Positions 26,711 through 38,295 of a stretch of DNA of 64,000 nt are shown here, one piece after another (the first letter of the stretch is position 1; each line of letters starts with the position of its first letter). The DNA lies in contig NC_084793.1 in the NCBI RefSeq assembly GCF_963169125.1, forward strand, positions 43,519,578 through 43,583,577, in the 5' to 3' direction. This stretch comes from Humulus lupulus. Taxonomy: Eukaryota; Streptophyta; Magnoliopsida; Rosales; Cannabaceae. The translations under genes and the position numbers were made by a program. The notes under the pieces were generated by a model. The model saw only the letters and a program-made list of their open reading frames with translations, was not told where the DNA came from and searched no databases.

Positions 26711-28140
26711 CCACCCCACTAATTATATTAAATGCACATATTCATATTTAAATACTCTAACCAACTATCTATAACCTAGCATTAAAATAAAAAAAATTAA
26801 TATTGCACAATTGTGGTTCTCTAAACCCTAATTTCGAAATTTGTAATGAAAATTTTGAAAATTATAACAATTATATTATTACACATTAATTAGGGTTTAC
26901 ACTAATTACTATTTTGAACAATTAATTATTGAATATATGTTAAATATTAAATGCACATCTTCATATTCAAAGACTCTAACCAACTATCTATATCCTAGCA
27001 TTAAATAAAAAAACATTAATATTGCACAATTGTGGTTCTCTAAACCCTAATTTTGAAATTTGTAATGAAAATTTTGAAAATTATAACAATTATATTATTA
27101 TACATTAATTAGCGTTTACACTAATTAATATTTTGAACAATTAATTATTGAATATATGTTAAATATTAAATGAACATCTTCATATTCAAAGACTCTAACC
27201 AACTATCTATATCCTAGCATTAAATAAAAAAAAAATTAATATTGCACAATTGTGGTTATCTGAACCCTAATTTTGAAAATTATAATGAAAATTTCGAAAT
27301 ATTATTGGATTTATACATATTTTCTAAATTTCAAAATTATATTAAATGCTATTATAATTTTGAAATTTGTAAGTATCAACTTTTCAACCACCCCACTAAT
27401 TATATTAATTAATGCTATTATAATTTCGAAATTTATAAGCATCAACTTTTCAACCACCCCACTAATTATATTAAATATTAATATAATTTCTAAAAATTTA
27501 AGTGTAGTTCTATTGGTTAAACATTCTGGTGATTCTTAATTACAAAGCAAAGGTTCATAGAACATACACATATTTTCGAAATTACCTATTATCATGCCAA
27601 CAAATTATATATAATTATTAAAATTACAACTTTTCAACTTCCCATCAAAACACAATGGTTTCAAAAATGATTTAGTATTTAAAAAAAAAATTATAACAAT
27701 TATATTATTATACATTAATTAGGGCTTACACTAATTACTATTTTGGAGAATTAATTATTGAAAATATGTTAAATATTAAATGCACATCTTCATATTCAAA
27801 GACTCTAACTAACTATCTATATCCTAACATTAAAAAAAAATTAATATTGCACAACTGTGGTTATCTAAACCCTAATTTCGAAAATTCTAATGAAAATTTC
27901 GAAAATTATAATGAAAATTTTGAAATATTATTGGATTTATACATATTTTCAAAATTGCAAAATTATATTAAATGCTATTATAATTTCGAAATTTGTAAGT
28001 ATTAACTTTTCAACCACCCCACTAATTATATTAATTAATGCTATTATAATTTCGAAATTTATAAGCATCAACTTTTCAATCACACCACTAATTATATTTA
28101 TTGATGCAATTTTAATAATATAATCAGTTTAAATATAAAA
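26711..28140. repeat. AT-rich tandem repeats, about 219-bp period plus a larger duplication
   Basis: Units beginning AAATGCACATCTTCATATTCAAAG occur at about 26,730, 26,949 and 27,168 (219-bp spacing) and again at 27,779. Each carries CTCTAACCAACTATCTATA, GCACAATTGTGGTT, AAACCCTAATTT and TTGAATATATGTTAAATATT. The segment 27,285-27,475, with the motif CAACCACCCCACTAATTATA, recurs at about 27,905-28,100. Short open frames at 27,273-27,539 and 27,766-28,123 lie on these repeats and are low-complexity by-products. Confidence 0.85.
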
Positions 28141-29150
28141 AAATATTGAATAGTGCTACACACCATTCGAAAAAAAATCAGAAGGAATAGGCTGGAGAAA
28201 TGACTAGTTACAAAAATGGTTTGGAAGCTGAACAAGAAGATACAAAATCCTTATCTTCTGAACATGAAGTAGACCCTGCTGGGGGAACACGTTTGGAAGA
28301 GACAAATGATGAAGATGTACCAGAAGACAATGTTGAATGTGGCATTAACAAAGAATGGACCGAACCTGATATTGCGCAATGGAGGAGCTTGCTTCAATTT
28401 TTGGATATTGACAAAGAACCAGAACATATTTAGTTTTCGAACTTCGAAGGGAAGGAGTTTGTAAGTATTGAACAAGCAGAATCTTTTTATTTTTTGTATG
28501 CGAAAATGATGGGGTTTAGTGTTAGAAAAAAACTGAAGAGGGAGGACAAAAAAAGTATTTTACACATTAGAAGTTGGGTGTGTTCAAACGAAGGTTTTAG
28601 AGAACAAAAATATTGTAATCTTGATAATAGGTGTAAAGAAGCTCGTGCTCTAACAAGAACGGGTTGTAATGCAGAGTTTAGAATAAATTTAAATAGGGAA
28701 ACTAACCACTGGATTACTAAGTGTTTTAATAACCACCACAACCATAAGTTTGCATTCTTTCATGAAAAACCATTTCTTAGATCTCATAGAATATTTAGGG
28801 ACGAGATGAGGGAACAAGTTATGTCAATGAAGAGAGCCAGAATTAAGACATCCCAAATTTGGAATTACATGGTAGAAGTTCATGATGTTTGGGAAAATGT
28901 GGGATGTATCAAAGATGACTTGTACAAGGGAATCTGTAAAAAATATTCAACTTGGGATGATTGTGACACATCCACAGCAATGGGTTATCTCGAAGTAAAA
29001 AAAAAGGTCGGACAACATGTTTTTCTACAAGTATGATGTAGATAAAGAAAATAGATTGAAAAATTTATTCTGGTCTGACGGGACTTCCCACGTTGATTAC
29101 CAATTATTTGGTGATTGTTTGGCTTTTGATTCTACTTACAAAACCAATAG

Positions 29151-29227
29151 GTATTTTTAATTTTTTTTTACCTTATATCGATTTCTTAGTAAAATATCAA
29201 ATATCATATTAATTTTTTGTTTAACAG
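29151..29227 (+). other. Intron 1 of the FAR1/MULE pseudogene
   Basis: A 77-nt AT-rich intron with GTATTTTTAA at the donor and TTTAACAG at the acceptor. Joining the exons continues the transposase core through the conserved NRYGKP region. Confidence 0.8.
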
Positions 29228-29534
29228 GTACGGAAAGCCATTAGTAATACTACTTGGGTCTAATAATCATGACAAAACGTGTGTTTCGAGCTGCACTTCT
29301 TGATAATGAGACTTCGACCACATATGATTGGGTATTGGAAACATTTTTAGAGTGCATGGGTGGTAAGATGCCGTCAGCAGTTTTGACGGACGGTTGCAAA
29401 GCAATGAACAAAGCACTGGATAATATTATGCCTGGTGTTCCACATCGTATTTTATCGTGGCACATACTAAAAAATGCAATGCACCATGTACACAATATAG
29501 CATTCCATCAAGAATTGAAAAAATTTATTTTCAG

Positions 29535-29617
29535 GTAATACATTAAATGGTGTTTTATCTTATTCTCTCAATTATAATATGAAAACATTTATATTTTTAT
29601 TTTTTACAAAAATATAG
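29535..29617 (+). other. Intron 2 of the FAR1/MULE pseudogene
   Basis: An 83-nt intron with CAG|GTAATAC at the donor and AAATATAG at the acceptor. It joins the conserved FIFR end to YYKEEEWE. Confidence 0.8.
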
Positions 29618-30779
29618 GTATTACAAGGAGGAAGAATGGGAGGATAATTGGAAAGTGACTGTGAATAAATATAGATTGACAGGAAATGCATGGGTGGAAG
29701 AACAATATGGCAAAAGAAAGCAGTGGGCAGATACTTTTCTTCGTGGTATTTATTTTGGTGGAGCTACTGCTACCGGTAGATACAAATCTATGAATGCATT
29801 CTTGAAAAGAGATTTGCAAAATAAAATACCATTGTGGATGTTTATATGACACTTTGACCATGCTTTATCTATGTTACGTTACAACGAGATGAAAGAACAC
29901 TACAACACTAATTTGACTGAACTGATTTTGAACCAGACAACTATGTCGTGTGTGGAGGATGAAATTTCTTCAATTTTCACAAGGGAAATTTTTACAAGGA
30001 TAAGAAAGGAGATACGACATGGCGATAATTATATTGTCCTAAAGGATGATAAGATACCAGGTTACACTCTTAGTTTGGTGAAAAAATATATTGGTTCTGG
30101 ATTAAAGCGCAAAGTGTTATTCTCCAACGACGGGGATGATGTGCGATGTGATTGGTATTCTCTTGAGATAAAAGGAATTCCATGTAGACATATTTTTATT
30201 TCATTGAAGAATTTGGAGAGAAGAAGTTTGCCAATTTGTTTGGTAAATAGACGTTGGCTAAAAGATGCTAAAGAAGTTCAACTGTTAACTCAAGGTAATG
30301 AAAGAAAGTGTCCTCATCCTGAAGTTATTGAAAATTCTAGGTACGGTGGTGTAACCACACAAACTACTATCATGTCGTACCTTGCTACAAGATCGCAAGA
30401 AGCATTTCAAAAGGCTATGAAAGTTATATCAGAGTTGAATGCTGAATTGGAAAAAATGCCACCAGATGAAGAGTTAAAACATCCTCAAAATGATGAAGGA
30501 GTATTTCTGAATAATATTTTGGACTCTCAGATTAAAAAAACAAAAGGCAGACCAACTACAGCCAGTTTGTCGAAATCATTCTCTGGAGGTGCAAAGAAGA
30601 GAAAACCAAAAAAATCGCTATTACATTGCAAGTATTGTGGTGAGGTTGGACATGATTCAAGGAATTTTCCTATGCAGCCAAAGTCCACTACAAAGAAAAA
30701 TGGTCATTCGAAGAAGAAGAAGAAAAAAATCAATCCATGATTAGTGATGTCTTTTGTATAATTGTTTACAAACACTTTA

Positions 30780-32523
30780 TGTATTGTAATCATTAATTTC
30801 GGCTACAACAATATAGGGCTAATTATTGTGTTTTTAAAAAAATATTATAAATATGGTATTTAGAATTGGAAAGTTTAATTAATTTGCATAATTAGGGCCT
30901 ACACTAATAATTAGTTTGAACAATTAAATATTGAATATATGTTAAATATCAAATGCACCTCTTCATATTCAAAGACAATAACCAACTATCTAAACCCTAA
31001 TTTCAAAAATTATGATTAGATGTGTAAAATTTATTAATATACAAACCCTAATTTCGGCTATGCCAATTGTGGTTTACAATTAATATTGAAAATTTTGAGC
31101 ATTAAAAATACAAAATAATTGGACATCTTAAATATGGTATTGAGAAGTGGGAATTGTTAATGCACCTCTTCAAATTGAAAGATTCAAAGACTATATATAT
31201 CCTACCATTTAGTAAATAATTAATTATTATATAAAAATATATATTTTATCATTAATTTCGGCTACAACAATTTAGGGCTAATTATTGTGTGTTTTTTTTC
31301 AAATATTATAAATATGGTATTGAGAATTAGAAAATTTAATTCATTTACATAATTAGGGCCTACACTAATAGTTAGTCTGAAAAATTGAATATTGAATATA
31401 TGTTAAATATTAAATGCACCTCTTCATATTCAAAGACAATAACCAACTATCTAAACCCTAATTTCAAAATTTATAATTAGATGTGTAAAATTTATTAATA
31501 TACATACCATAATTTTGGCTATGCCAATTGTGGTTTACAATTGATATTGAAATTTTTTAACATTAAAAATACAAAATAATTGCACATCTTAAATATGGTA
31601 TTGAGAAGTGGGAATTGTTAATGCACCTCTTCAAATTGAAAGATTCAAAGACTATATATATCCTACCATTTAGTAAATAATTAATTATTATATAAAAATA
31701 TATATTTTATCATTAATTTCGGCTACAACAATTTAGGGTTAATTATTGTGTGTTTTTTTTCAAATATTATAAATATGGTATTGAGAATTAGAAAATTTAA
31801 TTCATTTACATAATTAGGGCCTACACTAATAGTTAGTCTGAAAAATTGAATATTGAATATATGTTAAATATTAAATGCACCTCTTCATATTCAAAGACAA
31901 TAACCAACTATCTAAACCCTAATTTCAAAATTTATAATTAGATGTTTAAAATTTATTAATATAAAAACCCTAATTTTGGCTATGCCAATTGTGGTTTACA
32001 ATTAATATTGAAATTTTTTAGCATTAAAAATACAAAATAATTGCACATCTTAAATATGGTATTGAGAAGTGGGAATTGTTAATGCACCTCTTCAAATTGA
32101 AAGATTCAAATACTATACACATCCTACCATTTAGTAAATAATTAATTATTATATAAAAATATATTTTTTATCATTAATTTCGGCTACAACAATATAGGGC
32201 TAATTATTGTGTTTTTTTTTTCAAATATTATAAATATGGTATTGAGAATTGGAAAATTTAATTCATTTGCATAATTAGGGCCTACACTTATAATTAGTTT
32301 GAACAATTAAATATTGAATATATGTTAAATATTAAATGCACATCTTCATATTCAAAGGAAATAACCAACTATCTAAACCCTAATTTAAAAAATTATAATT
32401 AGATGTGTAAAATTTATTAATATAAAAACCCTAATTTGGGCTATGCCAATTGTGGTTTACAATTAATATTGAAATTTTTGAGCATTAAAAATATAAAATA
32501 ATTGCACATCTTAAATATGGTAT
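30780..32523. repeat. 461-bp tandem array, left part
   Basis: Units are marked by TAATTTCGGCTACAACAAT at 30,794, 31,253, 31,714 and 32,175 (spacing 459, 461, 461) and by GGTATTGAGAAGTGGGAATT at 31,136, 31,597 and 32,058. Each unit carries TCTAAACCCTAATTT and CTATGCCAATTGTGG, and shares TTGAATATATGTTAAATATT plus CTTCATATTCAAAGAC with the 219-bp units upstream. No coding frame. A Tat element splits the array exactly at 32,523. Confidence 0.93.
32519..32523. repeat. Target-site duplication GGTAT, left copy
   Basis: GGTAT precedes the TG end of the element and recurs at 45,155-45,159. The 461-bp period continues across the element when one copy is removed (GGTAT expected at 32,058 + 461 = 32,519). 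Confidence 0.92.
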
Positions 32524-33347
32524 TGTTACACCCAGATTTCGAGACTTGAGGTTGTGACCTCGAAAGCTGGTTCCGTCAGGGGTGAGTTCGCGATAGATAA
32601 AATACATGCTCGTAATCTAGACGCTGAATCTTCAAAGCAGGTGGCAACCTCGAAGAAGGGCAGCCTCGAAGTCCTTACAAGCTCGAAAGACAGAACATCG
32701 GAGTACGTCCATTGTCGGGTGACCTCGGACCAAGTGACCCGAGCTCGGAATGAGTGAGTTCGGGGTAAGGCGGCCTCGATGATATTTACCCTTTCCGGGT
32801 TGAGCTTGGGAAAAGAAGGCAACTTGTAATTTACCCAGAGACTTAGACTAGCATGATGTTGATTGCTGATCTCGAACGACTTTATAGGTTACTTGAGGAG
32901 ACGCAGTCCATGCATTCAAGACATATTATTGTTGTAACTTCCCTACAATAAAGGGATATTAACAAGTCAGTTACACGCCCCCTGGTCTTCAGGGGACGTT
33001 TCCTTGTATATAGGAGTTACAGGCTTTAAAGCCATTAAATTTATTAATATACAGAATAACTTCCCGAAATGTGTGGGATAGTATTTTGAGACCTCCTCTA
33101 TAAATAGAAAAGTCATGTACCATTGTAAAGGACCAAAATTTTGTGATCTTGAGAAAACCTCTGGAGAATTCATCCCTGAAGAATTTCTAGAGATTTCCTA
33201 AGTTCTAATAACAAAGACTCGTTGACTAGGCAGAGTTAACTGCTGAACCACGTAAAAAACTCTCCTTGTTTTGTTGTGTTATTCTTGCCATAGTTATTTA
33301 CTGTTTACGTGCTCTACATTTTAAGTTGACGAAAAACGGCGTCAACA
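32524..33347 (+). repeat. 5' LTR of element 1
   Basis: 824 bp starting TGTTACACCCAG and ending GCGTCAACA. It contains a TATA-like box, CTATAAATAG (33,098-33,107), and CTGAACCACGTAAAAAACTC near the 3' end. The matching 3' LTR is at 44,331-45,154. A 98-codon minus-strand frame and a plus-strand frame inside it are repeated in the other LTR and are not genes. Confidence 0.95.
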
Positions 33348-33350
33348 GTA

Positions 33351-33370
33351 TGGTGCTTTCATTGAGAGCC
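33351..33370 (+). promoter_or_regulatory. Primer-binding site of element 1
   Basis: TGGTGCTTTCATTGAGAG begins 3 nt after the LTR end. The second Tat element has TGGCGCTTTCATTGAGAG in the same place, which supports this as the tRNA primer site. I did not assign the tRNA. Confidence 0.8.
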
Positions 33371-33396
33371 TTAAGCAATACGATCCCTGAACAGTT

Positions 33397-35558
33397 ATGG
33401 CCGCAGATGATCAAAACATTTCTGAAGAAAACTATCCAAGACGCCCTGGGAAGCAGCCAATGGTAAATCCAGAGACTGAGGAGAGAAGTGAGTCCTTCGC
33501 TTCTCGGGGACCTCCAGCACCTCCAGCCCCAAGGGATGAGGACATGTACTATAATCCTGAACGGTACGTTCCCATTGTGGAACTTGAAAACCGACAGCTG
33601 AAAAAACAGTTGGCCGAGGCCAATAAGCGAAACGAGGAGTTGGCTAGGTTAGCCGCAGAGGCCCAGGCGGCTCAGCTCCCACCTCCGCGTGAGAACCAAG
33701 CTCCACCTCCGAGGGATGTGCATGTTCCTCCCCGCAGGCCTCATGGACGGCCTCGAAAAAATGCTGCCACAAGGAGACCAGAGCAACCTCCAGCACCAGT
33801 AGAGCAATCCACTCCCTCGAGACCCCGAAGAAGTACTCGAGCTAGGGCTCTGGTTAATTCAACTGCGGAGGTACCAGCGGGAGCTGGGAATAACTGAGCC
33901 CCTACAGAGGCTCGGACTCAAATCCCTGGTAACACGTAGAATGTTACCGACCCAACACGGGCGAACTCCGGACCGTCTAGGCCTCGAAATGGGTGGCAGC
34001 CACCGTCACCCATACGATTCCCTCCATTGCCTATAAGATACCCTTCACCACCTCGCAGGAATGCTTAACCAGTTTGAGATGATGAGGAAAGACATGAGGG
34101 AAGGAGACGACGTAGAAGAGAAGCCTTCAGGGAGCAGAGAGGCGCCCAGTCTACAAGAAGTCAAATGTCCCGGTCTCGCACTACAAAGACGAGGCAGCAT
34201 GAAAGGGACCCATCTCAGAATAATCATGCGACAAGCCTTACCAGTGACGACTCAGGAGATACTAGATCAGTCAGCATGCATGATCGAGGTCGAAAAAATA
34301 CTGGGAACCACAAGAACTGCTTCGACCTGCGGGAACACTTGAATCAGATTCGGGGTAATGGTAACCCATCGAACTCGAACCTAAGAGATCGCCTAAATGG
34401 GCGTAAAAATCCCATGCGAAGGCGCGAGCTTGGAATTGTGATCAGTGATAGCCAATTTCAGGCAAGACCCTTTGCGGACCCGGTTCAAGAAAGAATTGAT
34501 AAGTTAGAAAAGCCCTTTAGGCTTTTGAAAAATGAGCAAGGTTGGAGTCGGGATGAGGATTCTGATGAGGAGCTCGAACTGTTCGCTCCCCATATTTCCA
34601 ACACTCCGTTCCCTCAAGGGTTTCGGATCCCTCACGTCCCACCTTTTGAGGGGAAGTCCGACCCATACAGCCATCTGAGTACATTCAATACCATAATGAG
34701 AGCAAGTAATGTGGGTTACGAGCTCAGATGCATGTTATTTCCAGCATCGCTTACGGGACCAGCAAAAAGCTGGTTCGAGAAATATAAAAGACATTCGATT
34801 ACTTCTGGGGATCAGCTGTCAAAGGATTTCAAGAAGCAGTTTAGAGCCATGATCGGGGTGAGACCCGAGGCATCAACTCTGACCAACGTTCGGCAACAGC
34901 CAGGCGAGACGTTGAAAAGCTACCTTACAAGGTTTAATTTGGAAGTTGTCGAGCTCAAAATGTGGATGACAGTGGTCATCTAATGGTTGTCCAAGATGGA
35001 GTAATGCCAGGAAGTCCTCTCTGGGACGATATGGAGAGAAAACCGGTGAGGTCCTTAATCGAGTTTAATAAGCGAGCTCAGAGGTTTGTCAATGTAGAGG
35101 AGGCAAGGTCGACACTGAATATGACTTCTCAGCCCATAACTACAACGATAAACGTAAACTTTGCCTCAACCTTGGCGGACCCACCAGTTTCAAAGACTAC
35201 TGCGGAAAACCCTTCCAAAAGAAAAAAGAACGAAGGGAGTAACCCCGAGGCCGAAGGGGGAAAGAAGAAGAAGAGGGAGAGGTATTTCTCCGTGTACAAA
35301 GTGTACACCGAGCTCAACGAGTCTCGGGAGAATATATACCTGGCTAATGAAAACCAGGTCCCTTTCAGGTGTCCAAACCCCATGAGAAATCAGAAGTCCA
35401 AGAAGGACTCCAGCAAGTATTGTCATTTTCACCGAGACACTGGGCACACTATTGATGAGTGCAGGCAGTTGAAGGACGAGATCGAAGGATTGATCTCGGG
35501 AGGTTATTTCAGACAGTATGTCAAAAACCAGAATAATAATCAGGCATCTACTAGCTAG
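33397..35558 (+). pseudogene. Element 1 gag, broken
   Basis: Capsid precursor of the retrotransposon. The N-terminal part has a coiled-coil-like segment (about 33,575-33,665) and a Pro/Arg-rich stretch. A retrotransposon-gag domain follows (about 34,620-34,990), ending in the conserved QQPGETLKSYLTRF. At 35,421-35,463 a knuckle of the form C-x2-H-x4-H-x4-C is visible. Frame 1 (33,397-34,983) is interrupted by a stop at 33,895 and more stops before about 34,080. A 1-nt shift near 34,960 moves the domain to another frame, which ends at 35,558. The knuckle is CHHC rather than the usual CCHC, as in the second Tat element. Confidence 0.85.
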
Positions 35559-35639
35559 AGGGTAGCTGCGCCACAACCTGCCCAAAACAACAATTCCCGA
35601 GAAAGGAAGAAGATAGGCCCCCTCCAATTGATGGAGAAG

Positions 35640-36274
35640 ACGTGATAACCATCTCAGGCGAGCCTCATCTCGCAAGAATGGGTAGGAATGCCCAAAAACG
35701 ATATGTGAACGAGCTAAAAAATGGGGACGGGTCTCCTTATAAACCCGAACCTAGAGCTCCAAAATGCCAAAATATTGAATCTCAGCCGATAACCTTTACT
35801 GAGAACGATGCGTCCCATGTTCAGTTCCCCCACAATGACCCACTGGTCGTCACTCTCCAACTCGCGAATAAGAGAGTTCACTGAGTTCTCATTGATAATG
35901 GGAGCTCTGTGAACATCCTCTATAAGGCCACCCTAGAAAAGATGGGACTCGCGCTTCAAGACCTAAAAGCATGTGCAACGACTTTGTACGGTTTTTCAGG
36001 AGAAGGGATTGCATGTATGGGGTCCATCGAACTCCTAGTAACCTTGGGAGACTACCCGGTCTTGGTAACCAAGATGATGGAGTTTGTAGTAGTGGACCTG
36101 CCATCGGCCTACAATGTGCTGCTCAGGAGACCCGCCCTAGTAAGGATAGGGGCAGTCTCGTCTGTAAGGTATCTGGCCATCAAGTTCCTGACTTCTAGTG
36201 GCGTCGGGACACTGAAGGGAGACCAGTTAGCTGGAAGGGAACGCTATAGCATTTCCGTAAGAGGAAAGAAATAG
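35640..36274 (+). pseudogene. Element 1 aspartic protease, broken
   Basis: Retropepsin-like region, which would cut the polyprotein. The active-site motif reads D-N-G-S-S (D at 35,894-35,896) where the family has D-T-G. A conserved flap region follows, then a partner motif near SAYNVLL. An in-frame stop at 35,882 lies just before the active site and another at 36,272 ends the frame. Both the motif change and the stops argue against activity. The equivalent region of the second Tat element (53,266) keeps D-T-G-S-S. Confidence 0.85.
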
Positions 36275-36279
36275 GCGAG

Positions 36280-37790
36280 CGAACAAGCACTCGTCATTAT
36301 CCAGAATAAGGACAGGACGGTCTTGGAGATAGATGAAGAGATCGACCCAAGAGTGGAGGAAAGAGCTGATCTTGAACCATTAGAAAAGCTCGAGGATGTC
36401 AGGCTCGAAGAGTCAGATCCCTCGAGAACAGTGAAGGTCGGGAAACATCTACGCGAAGAAACTAAATAACAATTAATTTGCTTTTTGAAGAAAAACCAGG
36501 ATGTCTTCGCGTGGTCACATTCGGACATGGTAGGAATAAGTCCAAGTATTGTGATCCACGCGCTAAATATCGATAAAAGCTTCCCACCGAAGCAACAAAA
36601 GTGAAGACAGCTGGACGACGATAGAAAAAGGCACTGAAAGAGGAAGTCGACAGGTTAAAAGAAAACTGATTCATTAGGGATGCTTTTTACCTCGATTGGG
36701 TAGCCAATCCGGTACTGTTCCCAAAGCCTAATGGGACGTGGTGAACCTGCATTGACTATTCGAACCTCAACAAGGCCTGTCCAAAGGACTGCTTTCCCTT
36801 ACCGCGGATTGACTAGCTCGTGGATGCTACGGCAGGGCATGGTCTGATGTCATTCATGGATGCCTATTTTGGATATAACCAGATTGCCATGCATGCCCCT
36901 GTCTAGGAACATATGAGCTTCATAACGGATAAATGGCTGTATAGTTATAACGTCATGCCATTCAGGCTCAAAAATGCTGGGGCCACATACCAGCGGCTCG
37001 TGAACATGATGTTTTCGGAGAAAATAGGGAACAACATGGAAGTTTATGTTGATGACATGTTGCTCAAGTCCCAACTTAACGATAACCATGTTAATGATCT
37101 TGAAGAATGCTTTGCCGTGTGCTGGAAGTATAACATGAAGCTTAACCCTCAGAAATGCTCCTTTGGGGTATCTTCAGGAAAATTCCTGGGTTTCATTGTA
37201 AACGCTCGAGGAATAGAAGCTAACCCAGACAAGATCCAGGCCCTGATCGATATGCCCTCACCTCGAAAACACAAAGATGTCCAGAGTCTGACCGGCAGAA
37301 TGGTGGCACTAAGTAGGTTTATCTCGAAATCTACAGACCGTTGTCTTCCGTTTTTTAACCTGTTGAGGGGAGGCAAGAAATTTGAATGGACGGAAGAATG
37401 CGAGTTGGCCTTCCAGGAGCTTAAAAACCACCTCGCAGAACCCCCTATCTTATCAAAACCTATTACGGGAGAAGTGCTATATTTATATCTTGCCACTACC
37501 GAGCAAAGGCCCATATATTATGTCAGTAAAAGGTTACTGGGGGCAAAGTCGAGATACCCCTTGATGGAAAAGCTAGCTCTCAGCTTAATTCATTCATCTC
37601 GGAAACTTCGACCCTACTTTCAAGCGCACCCCATCCATGTACTAACTGATCAACCACTAAGACAAGTCTTGTCCAAGCCAGAAGCTTCAGTTTGGCTTCT
37701 TAAATGGGCAGTTGAACTCGGGCAATTTGAGATCACCTACCATCCAAGGACGACCGTTAGGGCACAAGCCTTGGCAGACTTTATAGTGGA
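36280..37790 (+). pseudogene. Element 1 reverse transcriptase and first RNase H, broken
   Basis: The N-terminal third of RT (about 36,500-36,910) has many in-frame stops and base changes. From 36,913 an open frame holds the rest, with the YVDD catalytic box at 37,045-37,056, the conserved LNPQKCSFGV and GIEANPDKI segments, and the connection region. The first RNase H begins at about 37,470 but seems to lack an internal block: LYLYLATTEQ runs straight into RPIYYVSK, whereas the second Tat element has about 15 more residues there, so the start of the RNase H fold is lost. Confidence 0.88.
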
Positions 37791-37829
37791 ATGTACTGGC
37801 ATGACCAACGATGAAGTTATAACCCCGAC

Positions 37830-38178
37830 CCACGAGCTGTGGAAACTTTACGTTGATGGGTCATCTAATGAAAATGGATTGGGGGCAGGTGTAATTTTGA
37901 TCACTCCTGCAAGAAGCAGATTTCATTCTACCTTAAGATTCGACTTCAACGCATCAAATAACGAGGTCGAATACGAGGCTTTACTGGCGGGACTTCGAAT
38001 AGCCAAGGAGCTTAATGCTAAAGCAATACATTGTTACATCGACTCCCAGTTAGTAGTTAACCAAATTTTGGGAGAATACCAGGCTCGTGGCATGAAAATG
38101 GAAGCTTACTTAGAAAAGGCAAGGTCAGTGTTGGAACATTTAGAGTTTTACGCGATCGAACAGGTCCCCCAAGAATGA
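37830..38178 (+). pseudogene. Element 1 archaeal-type RNase H
   Basis: Second RNase H domain, diagnostic of the Tat lineage. YVDGSSNENGLGAGVIL places the first catalytic Asp at 37,855-37,857, EYEALLAGL the Glu, and IDSQLVVNQ the next Asp. It shares the long open frame with RT and stops at 38,176. Further stops follow immediately in the linker to integrase. Confidence 0.88.
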
Positions 38179-38295
38179 AACTCGAATGCAGATGCCTGAG
38201 CTCGGCTCGCTACTTCCACCGATAATGATGAGCTAAATGTCGTACCAATTTAACATCTATCGACACCTAGTATTAACGAGCCAGAGCAGGAAGAT

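Larger units (their letters stand above)
28200..30740 (+). pseudogene. FAR1/MULE transposase-family gene, decayed
   Basis: Domains in order match the FHY3/FAR1 family and its MULE transposase relatives. An acidic N-terminus is followed by a FAR1 DNA-binding domain (28,440-28,745; WRKY-GCM1-type zinc finger ending HNHKF), a MULE transposase core (about 29,040-29,850), a SWIM-like zinc finger (about 30,145-30,195) and a basic tail with a zinc knuckle (30,630-30,670). Two GT-AG introns are visible (29,151-29,227 and 29,535-29,617). The gene is broken by in-frame stops at 28,431 and 29,847 and by frameshifts in the A-run near 29,000 and near 29,280. In the core, the position where relatives have E before SMN is K (RYKSMN). 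The SWIM finger has CDW where CxC is usual, and the knuckle lacks its last Cys. It could be a dead Mutator-like element or a dead domesticated copy; no terminal inverted repeats were found by eye. Confidence 0.85.

Noticed and set aside
27273..28123. Small Ile/Asn-rich open frames
   Set aside because: Low-complexity translations of duplicated AT-rich DNA; the same peptide recurs with each repeat copy.
32526..32822. 98-codon minus-strand frame repeated at 44,333-44,629
   Set aside because: It is present in both LTRs because the LTRs are copies. It overlaps LTR promoter sequence and has no domain.
35190..35675. 161-codon minus-strand frame over element 1 gag
   Set aside because: Shadow of the gag frame; its composition is the reverse complement of a Lys/Glu-rich region.
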